Of a stretch of DNA of 54,863 nucleotides, positions 17,282 to 26,389 are shown in pieces (position 1 is the first letter of the stretch; each line of letters opens with the position of its first letter). Made by a program: the position numbers and the translations under genes. The notes under the pieces were generated by a model that was not told the origin of the DNA, made no database searches, and was given only the letters and a program-made list of their open reading frames with translations. Origin of the DNA: Streptomyces sp. YIM 98790 (GTDB taxonomy: Bacteria > Actinomycetota > Actinomycetes > Streptomycetales > Streptomycetaceae); assembly GCF_011421595.1 (NCBI RefSeq), contig NZ_WTLH01000006.1, positions 20,005 to 74,867 on the forward strand, in the 5' to 3' direction.

Positions 17282-18748
17282 ATGCTGCAAGGGGTTGATG
17301 TGGGACGCCAGAACCTGGACTCGTACCGCGCCTGCGTCGGTGACGAGGTGGTGCAGGCACTGCGCACCCTGGCCGAGCCGCTGCGGGGGGCCCGGGTCCT
17401 GCATGTCAACGCCACCCCCTACGGCGGCGGTGTCGCCGAGATTCTGCGCTCCGAGGTGCCGCTGCTGCGGGACCTGGGACTGGCGGTGGACTGGAAGACC
17501 ATCAGCCCCGGCGAGGAGAACGGATTCTTCAGGATCACCAAGGGCATCCACAACGCCCTCCAGGGCGACCCCCGGGGCCTGCAGGAGAAGGACTGGAACG
17601 TCTACCGGGAGACCTCGGCCCGGGTCGCCTCGTTCCTGCGGGACGAGTACGACGTGGTGATCGTGCACGACCCGCAGCCGCTCGCGCTGCCCCTGCTGCG
17701 CGGGCGCGGCGGCGCCCGCTGGGTGTGGCGCTGCCACATCGACAGCTCCGCGCCCAACTCCACGGTCTGGGAACGGCTCAGCCCCTACCTGGCCGAGTTC
17801 GACGCCGCGGTGTTCACCCTGGGCGCGTTCGTGCCGCCGCGGGTGCCGGTCGGCCGGGTGGAGATCATCCCGCCGGCCATCGACCCGCTCAGCCCGAAGA
17901 ACATGCCGATCGACCGCTCCCTGGCCAAGGGGGTGCTGGACTGGATCGGGGTGGACACCGGGCGCCCGCTGCTGGTGCAGGTCTCCCGGTTCGACCGCTG
18001 GAAGGACCCGCTGGGCGTCATCGCCGCCTACCGGATCGTCAAACGGGAGATTCCCGAGGTGCAGCTCGCGCTGGTGGGCTCGATGGCGCTGGACGACCCG
18101 GAGGGCTGGGAGGTCTACCGGGAGATCAGCGTGTCCGACGCCGACGACCCGGACATGTTCCTCTTCACCAACCTCACCGGCGTGGGAAACATCGAGGTCA
18201 ACGCCTTCCAGCGGCACGCGGACGTGGTGATCCAGAAGTCCATCCGGGAGGGCTTCGGCCTGGTGGTGTCCGAGGCGCTGTGGAAGGGCACCCCGGTGGT
18301 GGCCGGGCGGGCCGGCGGGATACCGCTCCAGCTCGGCGACGGAGTGGGCGGGCGCCTGGTGGACTCGGTGGAGGGGTGCGCCGAGGCCGTGCTGCGGTTC
18401 CTGGGCGACCGGGCGTCGGCCAGGTCGCTGGCCTCCGAGGGCACCGAGCTGGTCCGGGGGCGGTTCCTGCTGCCCCGGCTGCTCGCCGACGAACTGCGGC
18501 TGGTCGGCGATCTGCTGGGCGGCCGGCCCCCCGCCCCGGCGGCCCTGGCGGGCGCGGCCTCGGGCACCGCGGGCGAGCGGCGCGACCCGGTGTGCGGCAT
18601 GCGCGTCGAGGGAGGCACCCCGCACCGCAGGGAGCACGAGGGCAGGACCTTCTTCTTCTGCTCGGAGTCCTGCGCCGGGCAGTTCAGCGCGGACCCGGAG
18701 CCGTTCCTGCGCGCCCCGGCCGCGGCGGGCGGCCGCGGCGGCGCCTGA
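17282..18748 (+). CDS. treT: Trehalose-synthase-like GT4 glycosyltransferase fused to a YHS domain
   Basis: 488 residues. The main part (1 to about 400) is a GT-B/GT4 enzyme resembling TreT, which reversibly makes trehalose from NDP-glucose and glucose: [20 protein letters not shown] near the start, [33 protein letters not shown], and the EX7E nucleotide-sugar motif in [20 protein letters not shown]. The tail (about 435-480) is a YHS domain with DPVCGM and FFFCSESC, i.e. Cys438, Cys460 and Cys464, known to bind metals or act as a sensor. Substrate specificity is inferred from similarity only. GalT follows 27 bp downstream, so the two form an operon. Confidence 0.85.
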   Translation: MLQGVDVGRQNLDSYRACVGDEVVQALRTLAEPLRGARVLHVNATPYGGGVAEILRSEVPLLRDLGLAVDWKTISPGEENGFFRITKGIHNALQGDPRGLQEKDWNVYRETSARVASFLRDEYDVVIVHDPQPLALPLLRGRGGARWVWRCHIDSSAPNSTVWERLSPYLAEFDAAVFTLGAFVPPRVPVGRVEIIPPAIDPLSPKNMPIDRSLAKGVLDWIGVDTGRPLLVQVSRFDRWKDPLGVIAAYRIVKREIPEVQLALVGSMALDDPEGWEVYREISVSDADDPDMFLFTNLTGVGNIEVNAFQRHADVVIQKSIREGFGLVVSEALWKGTPVVAGRAGGIPLQLGDGVGGRLVDSVEGCAEAVLRFLGDRASARSLASEGTELVRGRFLLPRLLADELRLVGDLLGGRPPAPAALAGAASGTAGERRDPVCGMRVEGGTPHRREHEGRTFFFCSESCAGQFSADPEPFLRAPAAAGGRGGA

Positions 18749-18775
18749 CCCGCCCGCCGGAAGGGAGCGCCCGCC

Positions 18776-19873
18776 GTGCCCGAGCTGCGCCGTGATCCGT
18801 TCTCCCGCAACTGGGTGATCCTCGCCCCGGAGCGGGCCCGGCGCCCGCACCCGGGCGACGCGCCGGCCGACGGTCCGCAGTGCCCGTTCTGCCCCGGCCA
18901 CGAGTCCAGTACCCCGGAGGAGCTGTGGCGGCTGGCCGACGAGGCAGGCGACTGGAAGGTCCGCGTGGTGCGCAACCGCTACCCGGTGCTGGTCCCCGGG
19001 CCGGAGCCGACGGCCGCGCCGGCCGCGCCGACGGCGGAGCCGGACGGCCCGCAGGACCCCGGGCCGGGAGAGCCGGCGGGACGCCGGCTGTTCCGGGCCG
19101 CGGCGGGGACGGGCAGCCACGAGGTGGTGATCGAGTCCCGCAGCCACGGCTGGGACATCCCGGACGGCGACGACGACGCCGTGGCCGATGTGCTGCGCGC
19201 CTGCCGCGACCGCACCCGCGCGCTGCGCGCCCGCCGCCACCCCGGCCTGGTGGTGCCGTTCCGCAACCACGGGCCCGCGGCCGGTACGTCCATGCCGCAC
19301 CCGCACTCGCAGATCATCGCCCTGCCGCTGGTCCCGCCCAGCCGGAGGCGGCTGCTGGAGACCGCCCGGGACCACTTCGAACGGCACGGCTCGAGCCTGT
19401 ACGCCGACGTGCTGGACGCCGAGCTGGCCGACGGACGGAGACTGGTGGCGGTCGGCGGGCACGCCGTCGCCCTGGTGCCCTACGCGGGGCGCGGCCCGTA
19501 CGAGACCTGGATTCTGCCGCGCCGCCCGGCCGCGTCCTTCGCCGACGCCGACGACCGGGAACTGGCCGAGACCGCCTCCCTGCTGCGCCGCACGGTCACC
19601 GCCGTGCTCTCCGTGCTCGGCCCGGTCTCCTACAACTACGTGCTGGCCAACGCCCCGGACGGCGAGGAGGGTGTGCCCTGGTACTCCTGGCAGCTCACCC
19701 TGGTGCCGCGCACCGCGGCGGGCGCGGGCTTCGAGCTGGGCACCGAGATGTCCATCACCCCCGTGCCGCCGGAGGACGCCGCCGCCCGGCTGCGGGCGGC
19801 CCTGCCTCCGCGGTCCCCGGGGGACGGCGGGCGGGGCGGGCCCGGCGGGCCCGGCGGCCCGGGGCGCGGCTGA
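18776..19873 (+). CDS. galT: Galactose-1-phosphate uridylyltransferase family protein
   Basis: 365 residues from the GTG at 18776, preceded by GGAAGGGAG. HIT-superfamily GalT: N-terminal zinc-type CPFCPGHES (Cys36, Cys39), RNRYPVL, and the active-site HPHSQ with the nucleotidylated His177. The C-terminal half has GPYETWILPRR and SYNYVLANAPDG, and ends in a Gly/Pro-rich tail. The Leloir enzyme exchanges UMP between UDP-glucose and galactose-1-phosphate. No galK or galE is present nearby; the TreT-like partner suggests a different sugar-nucleotide exchange is possible. It is convergent with the Spo0M gene. Confidence 0.88.
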   Translation: MPELRRDPFSRNWVILAPERARRPHPGDAPADGPQCPFCPGHESSTPEELWRLADEAGDWKVRVVRNRYPVLVPGPEPTAAPAAPTAEPDGPQDPGPGEPAGRRLFRAAAGTGSHEVVIESRSHGWDIPDGDDDAVADVLRACRDRTRALRARRHPGLVVPFRNHGPAAGTSMPHPHSQIIALPLVPPSRRRLLETARDHFERHGSSLYADVLDAELADGRRLVAVGGHAVALVPYAGRGPYETWILPRRPAASFADADDRELAETASLLRRTVTAVLSVLGPVSYNYVLANAPDGEEGVPWYSWQLTLVPRTAAGAGFELGTEMSITPVPPEDAAARLRAALPPRSPGDGGRGGPGGPGGPGRG

Positions 19874-19899
19874 CCGCGCCCGCCCCGGGCCGCCCGGTC

Positions 19900-20682
19900 T
19901 CAGAAGCCGCCGCGCCGGTCGACCATGGCGCGGATCCAGCCGTCCACCTCGGACACCCAGTCGCGCTGGCCGGGCGCCTCGTGCGGCACGGTGTAGCGGT
20001 GGATCACGTCACCACCGGAGCGGAACAGCCCGCCGCGCTTGTCGGCCTCCAGGATGACCTCCAGCCCGCCCGGGTTGGCCAGGAAGGTGACCTCGATCTC
20101 GTTCATGACCCCCTGGTACTGCGGCCCGGGCGCCATCTCGATCTCCTGGTAGAACGGCAGCTGCTGGCTGGTGCCGCGGATGCGGCCCATCTCCAGGTCG
20201 GCCGCCTTGAAGATGAAGCCCAGCCGGGAGAGCGCGTCCAGCACGCCCTCCTGCGAGGGCAGCGGCAGCACCGAGATCGGGTCCATGTCGCCCGCGTCCA
20301 CCGCGTTCGCCACGGCGAGCTCCGTCCGGACCCCGAGCCCGATGCCGAGCTGACGCCCGTACATCTCGGTCACCGGTGTCTCCCACGGAACGGCGATCTG
20401 GAACGGGATGGACCGCTGCTCGCCCTCCGCGAGCCGGAAGGCGCCGCCCACCGCGACCTTGTCGAAGCCGACCAGGCGGTGCCCCTCGTAGTCCTCCGTC
20501 TCGATCTCCACCCGGCCCGCGAACTCCAGCGAGACCTGCTGGATGTCGAAGCTCGCGGTACCGCCGAGCATATGGACCTCACCGGTGAGGGTCCCGCCGG
20601 GGTAGACCGCGCCCGGCGCGAGAATCGTGTCCACCTTGGGAGCGCCCACCCCGAGCGCACCGAGCAGCCGTTTGAACACCAT
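19900..20682 (-). CDS. Spo0M-like sporulation-control protein
   Basis: 260 residues with an arrestin-like fold signature: MVFKRLLGALGVGAPKVDTI, then GEVHMLGGTASFDIQQVSLE, then IPFQIAVPWETPVTEMYG. Bacillus Spo0M and Streptomyces homologues affect sporulation and cell division. The ATG at 20682 gives the usual family start; a GTG at 20694 is only 1 nt from the AAGGAG sequence, while the ATG is 13 nt from it, so neither spacing is ideal. The 12-bp palindrome GGTCACGTGACC (20733-20744) lies just upstream and may be regulatory. Confidence 0.9.
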   Translation of the reverse strand: MVFKRLLGALGVGAPKVDTILAPGAVYPGGTLTGEVHMLGGTASFDIQQVSLEFAGRVEIETEDYEGHRLVGFDKVAVGGAFRLAEGEQRSIPFQIAVPWETPVTEMYGRQLGIGLGVRTELAVANAVDAGDMDPISVLPLPSQEGVLDALSRLGFIFKAADLEMGRIRGTSQQLPFYQEIEMAPGPQYQGVMNEIEVTFLANPGGLEVILEADKRGGLFRSGGDVIHRYTVPHEAPGQRDWVSEVDGWIRAMVDRRGGF

Positions 20683-20732
20683 GCCGGCGCTCACACTCCT
20701 TCATTCATGTGCATCTGTGCAGCCTTTGCCCT

Positions 20733-20744
20733 GGTCACGTGACC
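20733..20744. promoter_or_regulatory. 12-bp perfect palindrome upstream of the Spo0M gene
   Basis: GGTCACGTGACC, 51 bp before the Spo0M start. A candidate operator by position and symmetry only. Confidence 0.35.
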
Positions 20745-20887
20745 GGGCCTCCGCCCCGCGGCGGAACCGTTGCACACCTACCCCGAACAGTCCCAGCTAC
20801 CACCGTCGCGGTGCAACCGTTGCGGCGGAACCTGTGGACACGGGCGGGCGAAGCGCTACCGGTTTCGCCGCGGCGCGGCACAACGGC

Positions 20888-21343
20888 TCAGACGTCGCAG
20901 GAGACCTCCGGGTTCTCCGCGGTGAAGACTCCGTCCGGATTCTCCCTCCACACCCAGGCGTGCAGGCTGTGGAACGGCACCTCGGCACTGGGCGGGTCGA
21001 AGGTCCGGCCGAGCAGCGAGGCCGGCTCGTACGAGGCGTACTCCACCGCCACCAGGCGCAGCTTGCCGTCCGGCAGCGGGGCGTAGAGGAGGACGTTCGG
21101 CTCGGTGGGCTCCAGCTCGCTCTGGTCCGCGGCGACCGACCTGAGGAAGTGGAAGCCCATGCCCGGCACACAGGGCGAGGCCAGTTCATAGCCGTCGGCG
21201 AGCGCGCCCCAGACATTCCGGTACGTGGCCGTGGCCTCCCGCACCTCCTGCAGGCCGCCGCCGGTTCCGGCGGCCGGCGCCGCTCCCGGCATCAGGGACA
21301 CGGCCGTCGTCAGGCTCGCCGCGGTCAGCAGTCGTCGGTACAT
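20888..21343 (-). CDS. Small secreted protein
   Basis: 151 residues. A clear signal peptide (residues 1 to about 25, YRRLLTAASLTTAVSLMPGA, then APAA) leads into a mature domain with CVPGMGFHF, NVLLYAPLPDGKLRLVAVEY and PFHSLHAWVWRENPDG, and a second Cys near the C-terminus (SCDV). One disulfide is likely. Similar secreted proteins occur in actinobacteria with no known function. The ATG at 21343 has GAGGAG 7 nt upstream. Confidence 0.75.
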   Translation of the reverse strand: MYRRLLTAASLTTAVSLMPGAAPAAGTGGGLQEVREATATYRNVWGALADGYELASPCVPGMGFHFLRSVAADQSELEPTEPNVLLYAPLPDGKLRLVAVEYASYEPASLLGRTFDPPSAEVPFHSLHAWVWRENPDGVFTAENPEVSCDV

Positions 21344-21527
21344 CACCAGCTCCTCGGGTCCGGACGTGCGGGGCGCGGCCCCGGACCACACCCCTCACAC
21401 GGTGTGCTGGCAAAGTTACCCTCTGCGCATATACCTCTCCTCCGCCACGCCGCACCACGGCCGCCGCCCCGTCTCCGGCCCGGCCACCGGTCCGGCTCGG
21501 GGTCCGGCTCGGGGTCCGGTCCGGGAA

Positions 21528-24500
21528 TCAGAGGTCGGCGTAGAGGGAGAGCAGGGTCTCCTCGTCGTCGGCGGCGGACGGGGCGGGGCCTGCGGCGTCC
21601 AGCGGCTGTTCGGCCCAGACGGTCTTGCCGCGCGGGGTGTAGCGGGTGCCCCAGGTGCGGCAGAACCGGGCGACCAGGAACAGCCCGCGCCCGCCCTCCT
21701 CGCTGGTGCCGGCCCGCCGGATGCGCGGCGCCGAGTTGCTCCGGTCGGACACCTCGCAGATCAGCGAGGTGTCCCGGATCAGCCGCAGCCCGACCGGCCC
21801 GCCCCCGCCGTACCGGATGGCATTGGTGACCAGCTCGCTGACCACCAGCTCGGTGGCGCCGGACAGTCCGGCCAGTCCCCAGCCCGCGAGCCGCTGCCGC
21901 ACCAGGTCGCGGGCGTCGTGCACCACGGCCGGGTCCGGCGGCAGCGCCCAGTCGGCGACCCGGTCGGCGGACAGCGCCCGGGTGCGGGCCAGCAGCAGGG
22001 TCAGGTCGTCGGCGGCGCCCTCGGTCAGCGCCATGCCGGTGACCTTGTCGCAGACCAGCTCCAGCGAGGCGTCGGGGGACCGGGCGGCCCGGGACAGGGC
22101 GTGGAACAGAACCTCCAGCCGGTCGTCGTCCGTCCGCCGCTCCGCGCCCTGCACGCCGCGCGCCGCGCGGGCGGTGGACAGGCCGTCCGAGTAGAGGGCC
22201 AGCACGCTGCCCTCCGGGAGCACGGTCTCGGTGGCGGCGTACGGGAAGAGGCCGCCCAGGCCGAGCGGCAGGCCGGCCGGGACGTCCAGCAGGCGGGCCG
22301 GACCGCCGCCGGGTTCCGCCACGGCGGGCGGCGGATGCCCGGCCCGGGCGGCGGTGCAGGTGCGCGACACCGGGTCGTAGACGGCATACAGGCAGGTCGC
22401 GCCGCTGGCCGGGTCCTCCCGTCCGGCGTGGTCCGCCGAGGAGCGGCTGACCAGCTCGTCGAGATGGGCGAGCACCTCCTCGGGCGGCAGGTCGAGATCG
22501 GCCAGGGTGTGCACGGCGGTGCGCAGCCGTCCCATGGTGGCGGCGGCGTGCAGGCCATGGCCGACCACGTCTCCGACCACCAGGGCCACCCGGGAGCCGG
22601 AGAGCGGGATGACGTCGTACCAGTCGCCGCCGACGTCGGTGGTCTCGTCGGCCGGGAAGTAGCGGTGCGCGGTCTGCACCGCGGAGAGACCGGGCAGCGC
22701 GCAGGGCAGCAGGCTGTGCTGGAGGGTGAGCGAGGCGGCCCGCTCGCGGGCGTAGCGGCGGGCATTGTCCAGGCAGGTCGCCGTGCGGGCGGCCAGCTCC
22801 TCGGCCAGGGTGAGGTCGTCCGCCTCGAAGGGCTCGGAGCCGCCGGAGCGGTAGAACCCGGCCACGCCCAGCACCACGCCCCGGGCGGTCAGCGGCACCG
22901 CCAGCACCAGGTGGCCGCCGGGGCCCAGCCGCGCCGCCGGGTCCGCGGGATCGTCGGCGGAGGCGGTGGCCAGCACCGGTTCGCGGACCGAGCGGCCCTG
23001 GGCCAGGGCCCGGGTCTGGGCCGCGTGCTCCGGCCAGCGGAAGGGCGCCGCCCGGTCGCCGGGCGGGGCGGTCACCGGCGGCAGACCGGGGCGGGCGGCC
23101 GAGGCCAGCCGCACCAGCGACGAGCCGGGTGCCGCCGTGCCGGGATACGGTTCCTCGCCCTCGGCGACCCGGCCCAGCAGATCGACCACCACCAGGTCGG
23201 CCAGCCGCGGCACGGCGATCTCCGCCAGTTCGCGGGCGGTGTGCTCCATGTCCAGCGTGCTGCCTATCCGGCGGCTGGCCTCGTTCAGCAGCGACAGCCG
23301 CCGCCGGGCGGCCACCGCCACGCTGCTCACCCCGGGCTCGCCCACCATCAGCAGCCAGCGGTCCACACCGCCGGGCCGTGATCCGGCCGCGGTGCCGTCG
23401 GAGGGGCGGGGGCCGACCACGGCCGGCGGGAGCACCGCGGACGGCAGCGCCGCGGCGTGCACCGCGCCGTCCGCATCGGCCGCGGGGGCGGAGGGGGCCG
23501 GGGAGAGCGGGGAGGCCGCAGAGGCCGCAGAGGCCGCAGAGTCCCCGGAGGCCGGGGCGGTCCGGGGAGGTGCCGGGCCGTCGTGCCGGGCACCGCGCCG
23601 CACGCTGACCTCGACCGCCGCGCCCTCGGCATGCGCGTTCCGCACCACCCGCCGGTGCAGGACGGCCCGGCCGCCATGGCTGAGCGGGACCTCCGCCCAG
23701 GTGACGTCCTCGGCCGCGATCATCTCGCTGGCCCGCTCCAGCAGCAGGTCCTGGTCCTCGGCCGAGAGGGGGAGCGCGGAGAGGGAGGCCAGCGAACGGC
23801 CGGAGAACGCGGGGGGCGCGCCGGTGCCGGAGGCCGCGGCCGGCACCAGCGTGCCGCTGCCGTGCCCGCGCAGGGTCAGGAACTCGGCGGCCAGCGCGCG
23901 CTCCCGCGCGGTGCTCAGCTCCAGCAGCCGGTGCTCGATCCGGCTCGCCGTGCGCTCCAGGGCCACCGCCATCCGGGGATGGGCGGACTCACGCAGCATG
24001 GAGAGGTTGACCACGCCCTGCACCACGCCGCTGAGCGGATCGCGGATCGGTGATCCGATGCAGGCCAGGGCCTGGAAGGTGTGGAAGTAGTGCTCCTCGC
24101 CGACCACCACGAAGGGCGAGCGGGTGGACAGGCACATGTTGATGCTGTTGGTGCCCAGGTGACGCTCGGCGCAGCTCGCGCCCACCACCAGGTTCTGCTC
24201 CTCCTGCAGCTCCAGCATGGCGGAGCAGCCGCGCCGGGCCACGATCCGCGCATGGGCGTCGGTCAGCAGGATGGTCACCGGCTCGTCCGCCAGCCGGTCG
24301 CGGAGTTCGGTCAGCGCGGGCCGGGCTGCCCGCAGCAGCCGTGGCTCCGGGTCCAGGCCGGTATCGGCCGGGACGATCAGCTGCTCCTGGCTGACACCGA
24401 GGTTTTTCGACCGTTTCCAGGAGGCTCGGATCGCCGCCCGCATCTCGTCCTCCGACGGTTCGCGTCCGAAGTGCACGAAACGGTCGTGGGCACGGGCCTT

Positions 24501-24530
24501 CAGCGGGGAGCTGGTCCAGGGATCGCTCAT
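21528..24530 (-). CDS. Multidomain SpoIIE-type protein phosphatase (GAF - GAF - PP2C - HATPase)
   Basis: 1000 residues. About 15-230 resembles the N-terminal sensor domain of AcoR/DhaR-type activators (ILLTDAHARIVARRGCSAML, GTNSINMCLSTRSPF, ACIGSPIRDPLSGVVQGVVN). A DhaR-like segment and an Ala/Ser/Pro-rich linker (about 310-395) follow, then a GAF domain (about 400-600), a SpoIIE/PP2C phosphatase with metal-binding GGDWYD and GDVVGHG (about 610-830), and a C-terminal HATPase/anti-sigma-like domain (LVVSELVTNAIRYGG, EEGGRGLFLVARF). Proteins of this type dephosphorylate anti-anti-sigma factors. Regulation of SigF-type sigma factors is inferred. The ATG at 24530 fits the first conserved residues. 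Confidence 0.9.
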   Translation of the reverse strand: MSDPWTSSPLKARAHDRFVHFGREPSEDEMRAAIRASWKRSKNLGVSQEQLIVPADTGLDPEPRLLRAARPALTELRDRLADEPVTILLTDAHARIVARRGCSAMLELQEEQNLVVGASCAERHLGTNSINMCLSTRSPFVVVGEEHYFHTFQALACIGSPIRDPLSGVVQGVVNLSMLRESAHPRMAVALERTASRIEHRLLELSTARERALAAEFLTLRGHGSGTLVPAAASGTGAPPAFSGRSLASLSALPLSAEDQDLLLERASEMIAAEDVTWAEVPLSHGGRAVLHRRVVRNAHAEGAAVEVSVRRGARHDGPAPPRTAPASGDSAASAASAASPLSPAPSAPAADADGAVHAAALPSAVLPPAVVGPRPSDGTAAGSRPGGVDRWLLMVGEPGVSSVAVAARRRLSLLNEASRRIGSTLDMEHTARELAEIAVPRLADLVVVDLLGRVAEGEEPYPGTAAPGSSLVRLASAARPGLPPVTAPPGDRAAPFRWPEHAAQTRALAQGRSVREPVLATASADDPADPAARLGPGGHLVLAVPLTARGVVLGVAGFYRSGGSEPFEADDLTLAEELAARTATCLDNARRYARERAASLTLQHSLLPCALPGLSAVQTAHRYFPADETTDVGGDWYDVIPLSGSRVALVVGDVVGHGLHAAATMGRLRTAVHTLADLDLPPEEVLAHLDELVSRSSADHAGREDPASGATCLYAVYDPVSRTCTAARAGHPPPAVAEPGGGPARLLDVPAGLPLGLGGLFPYAATETVLPEGSVLALYSDGLSTARAARGVQGAERRTDDDRLEVLFHALSRAARSPDASLELVCDKVTGMALTEGAADDLTLLLARTRALSADRVADWALPPDPAVVHDARDLVRQRLAGWGLAGLSGATELVVSELVTNAIRYGGGGPVGLRLIRDTSLICEVSDRSNSAPRIRRAGTSEEGGRGLFLVARFCRTWGTRYTPRGKTVWAEQPLDAAGPAPSAADDEETLLSLYADL

Positions 24531-24694
24531 GGGGTTACCTGCTCTGGCTGAGCCGACGTGTACGGGGTCACACGCCGATTAACCCCACCGTAGACCAATT
24601 CGGACATTTCACCGGAGGTGACAAAAATCACTCCCCGGTCCGGCCGCGGGCCGGTGCCCAGTTCAGCGGGCGGAAGGCCGGGACGGCGTCCGCT

Positions 24695-25159
24695 TCACGA
24701 GGCGTGCAGCAGGGCGTCTTCGCGCCAGGTGAGGATCTTGTCGATGGACACCACGGCACCGCCCGCGTCACCGGGCTGATTGCGGAACCGGACCCGGTCG
24801 GCCAGCGCCTCGATCAGCCCCAGGCCGCGGCCGTGCTCCTGATCCTGTTCCCGGACGGCCACGGCGGCCGCCGGCCGCGTACCGGAGGCACGCACCCCGG
24901 CCGGGAACCCGGGACCGGAGTCGGTGACCTCGATGCGGCAGATGTCGCCGCTGATGGCGGCGGTCACCCGGAAGCTGTCGGAACGGCCGCCACCGCCGTG
25001 CAGCACCGCGTTGGAACACGCCTCGGAGAGGGCGACGGAGAGTTCGTAGGAGACGCTGTCCTCCACGCCTGCGGTGCGCATGGCACCGAGCAGCAGCCGC
25101 CGGGCGAGCGGGACGCTGGCAGCCTCCCGCCGCAGATGGAGAGACCACCAGATGCTCAT
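24695..25159 (-). CDS. Anti-sigma factor kinase of the RsbW/SpoIIAB type
   Basis: 154 residues with a complete Bergerat ATP-binding fold: N box LSEACSNAVLHG, G1 box DSGPGFPAG and G2 box HGRGLGLIEALAD. Such Streptomyces proteins bind sigma factors or phosphorylate STAS-domain antagonists. The ATG at 25159 has AAGGGA 6 nt upstream. The gene precedes the SpoIIE phosphatase on the same strand with 164 bp between, and both are plausible partners in one partner-switching circuit. No STAS anti-anti-sigma gene is adjacent. Confidence 0.9.
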   Translation of the reverse strand: MSIWWSLHLRREAASVPLARRLLLGAMRTAGVEDSVSYELSVALSEACSNAVLHGGGGRSDSFRVTAAISGDICRIEVTDSGPGFPAGVRASGTRPAAAVAVREQDQEHGRGLGLIEALADRVRFRNQPGDAGGAVVSIDKILTWREDALLHAS

Positions 25160-25426
25160 ACCGCATCCCTTCGAGATCCCTTGGAGACCGGTCTCCAGCC
25201 GCGCGGCACCCGTTTGCCACGGCTCGACATACTCCTAGGTATTGCCGAGCGAACGCCGGGTAAGCACGTGACCGTCCGAACACCGCTCGATCGGCGGATG
25301 TGCGCGAGGTGAAACTCGATATAACAGGGGCGAAAGAGGTGGGAGGGGGCGCACTTTTGTGCGGATTCGATAGGAACGCATCCCGTCCTCCCCTCCTCCC
25401 GGACGCGATGAGATGATGGCGCCGCC

Positions 25427-26284
25427 ATGCCTGCCGCCGTAGATCTGCGCCTGCTGCGGGCCGCGGTCTTCGCCGCGGCCTGTGTCGCGCTCGCCGCGGC
25501 CGGACACCTCAGTGCCGGGCCCGGCGTGGCCCCCGCCGCCCTGCTGGCCGGCTGGCTGGCCGTGCTGGCGGTCACCGCACCGCTGGCGGGCCGGGAACGC
25601 GGCTCGCTCCCGGCCATGGCCGGGCTGCTGGCCGTCTGCCAGATCCTGCTGCACTGCCTGTTCGCCCTCGGCCGCCCGGACGGCGGACACGCCGTGGACG
25701 GCACCGCGGCACACGGGCAACAGCCCGCGGGACCCGCCCAGGGCGCACTGGCCCTGGCCGCCCGGCTGCTCTGCGCCGACCACGCCGCCCCCCTGACCAC
25801 GGCCGAGGCCGAGCAAGTACTGCGCGACGCGGGGCTGACGCCCCTGCCGCCCGGCACGGCGGCGGCCTCCGCGGCAGGCCCGGCTCACCTGCTGGACCGG
25901 ATACTCCAGGAGCTCCGGGAGCTGGCCGACGCCCCCATGCTGCTGGGCCACCTCCTCGCCGCCCTGGCGGCGGGCTGGCTGCTGCGCCGGGGCGAGGCCG
26001 CGCTGTGGCGGCTGCTCCGGCTCTCCCGCTCCGCATGCACCCGGGCGCCGCTGCCGCTGCCGCGCCCGCTGAAGGTGGCGCTGACGCTGGCGCGCACGCT
26101 GGGCATGGCCGGGCCGCTCCCCGAGCCGGTGGCCGGCCGGCCGCGCCGCCGGGCCGGCACCCGCTGCCCCGCCGGGACATCTCTGCTGGCGGAGGCGGTG
26201 ACCCGGCGCGGTCCGCCGTTTCACGTGGAACCACCCCACCGCGAGCCCGGGCATCCGGTTGCCCGGCTCGCTCTCGCGGCGTAG
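25427..26284 (+). CDS. Membrane protein upstream of the copper genes
   Basis: 285 residues. Two to three N-terminal membrane helices (AAVFAAACVALAAAGHL; AALLAGWLAVLAVTAPLAG; AGLLAVCQILLHCLFAL), a periplasmic loop with several His residues (GGHAVDGTAAHGQ), and another helix (MLLGHLLAALAAGWLLRRGE) before a Pro/Arg-rich C-terminal tail. No family with known function is recognised. Its place directly upstream of ycnI and its His-containing loop suggest a link to metal handling, which is inference. It starts 267 bp from the divergent anti-sigma gene. Confidence 0.7.
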   Translation: MPAAVDLRLLRAAVFAAACVALAAAGHLSAGPGVAPAALLAGWLAVLAVTAPLAGRERGSLPAMAGLLAVCQILLHCLFALGRPDGGHAVDGTAAHGQQPAGPAQGALALAARLLCADHAAPLTTAEAEQVLRDAGLTPLPPGTAAASAAGPAHLLDRILQELRELADAPMLLGHLLAALAAGWLLRRGEAALWRLLRLSRSACTRAPLPLPRPLKVALTLARTLGMAGPLPEPVAGRPRRRAGTRCPAGTSLLAEAVTRRGPPFHVEPPHREPGHPVARLALAA

Positions 26285-26389
26285 CGCGTCACATCTCACC
26301 GGACGGCCGGACGGAACCGGGCGGCCGGGCGGGGGTGCCGCTTCGCCGTGCACACCCCCATCCGACAGCACCGTGGAGTGATTCCTGTC

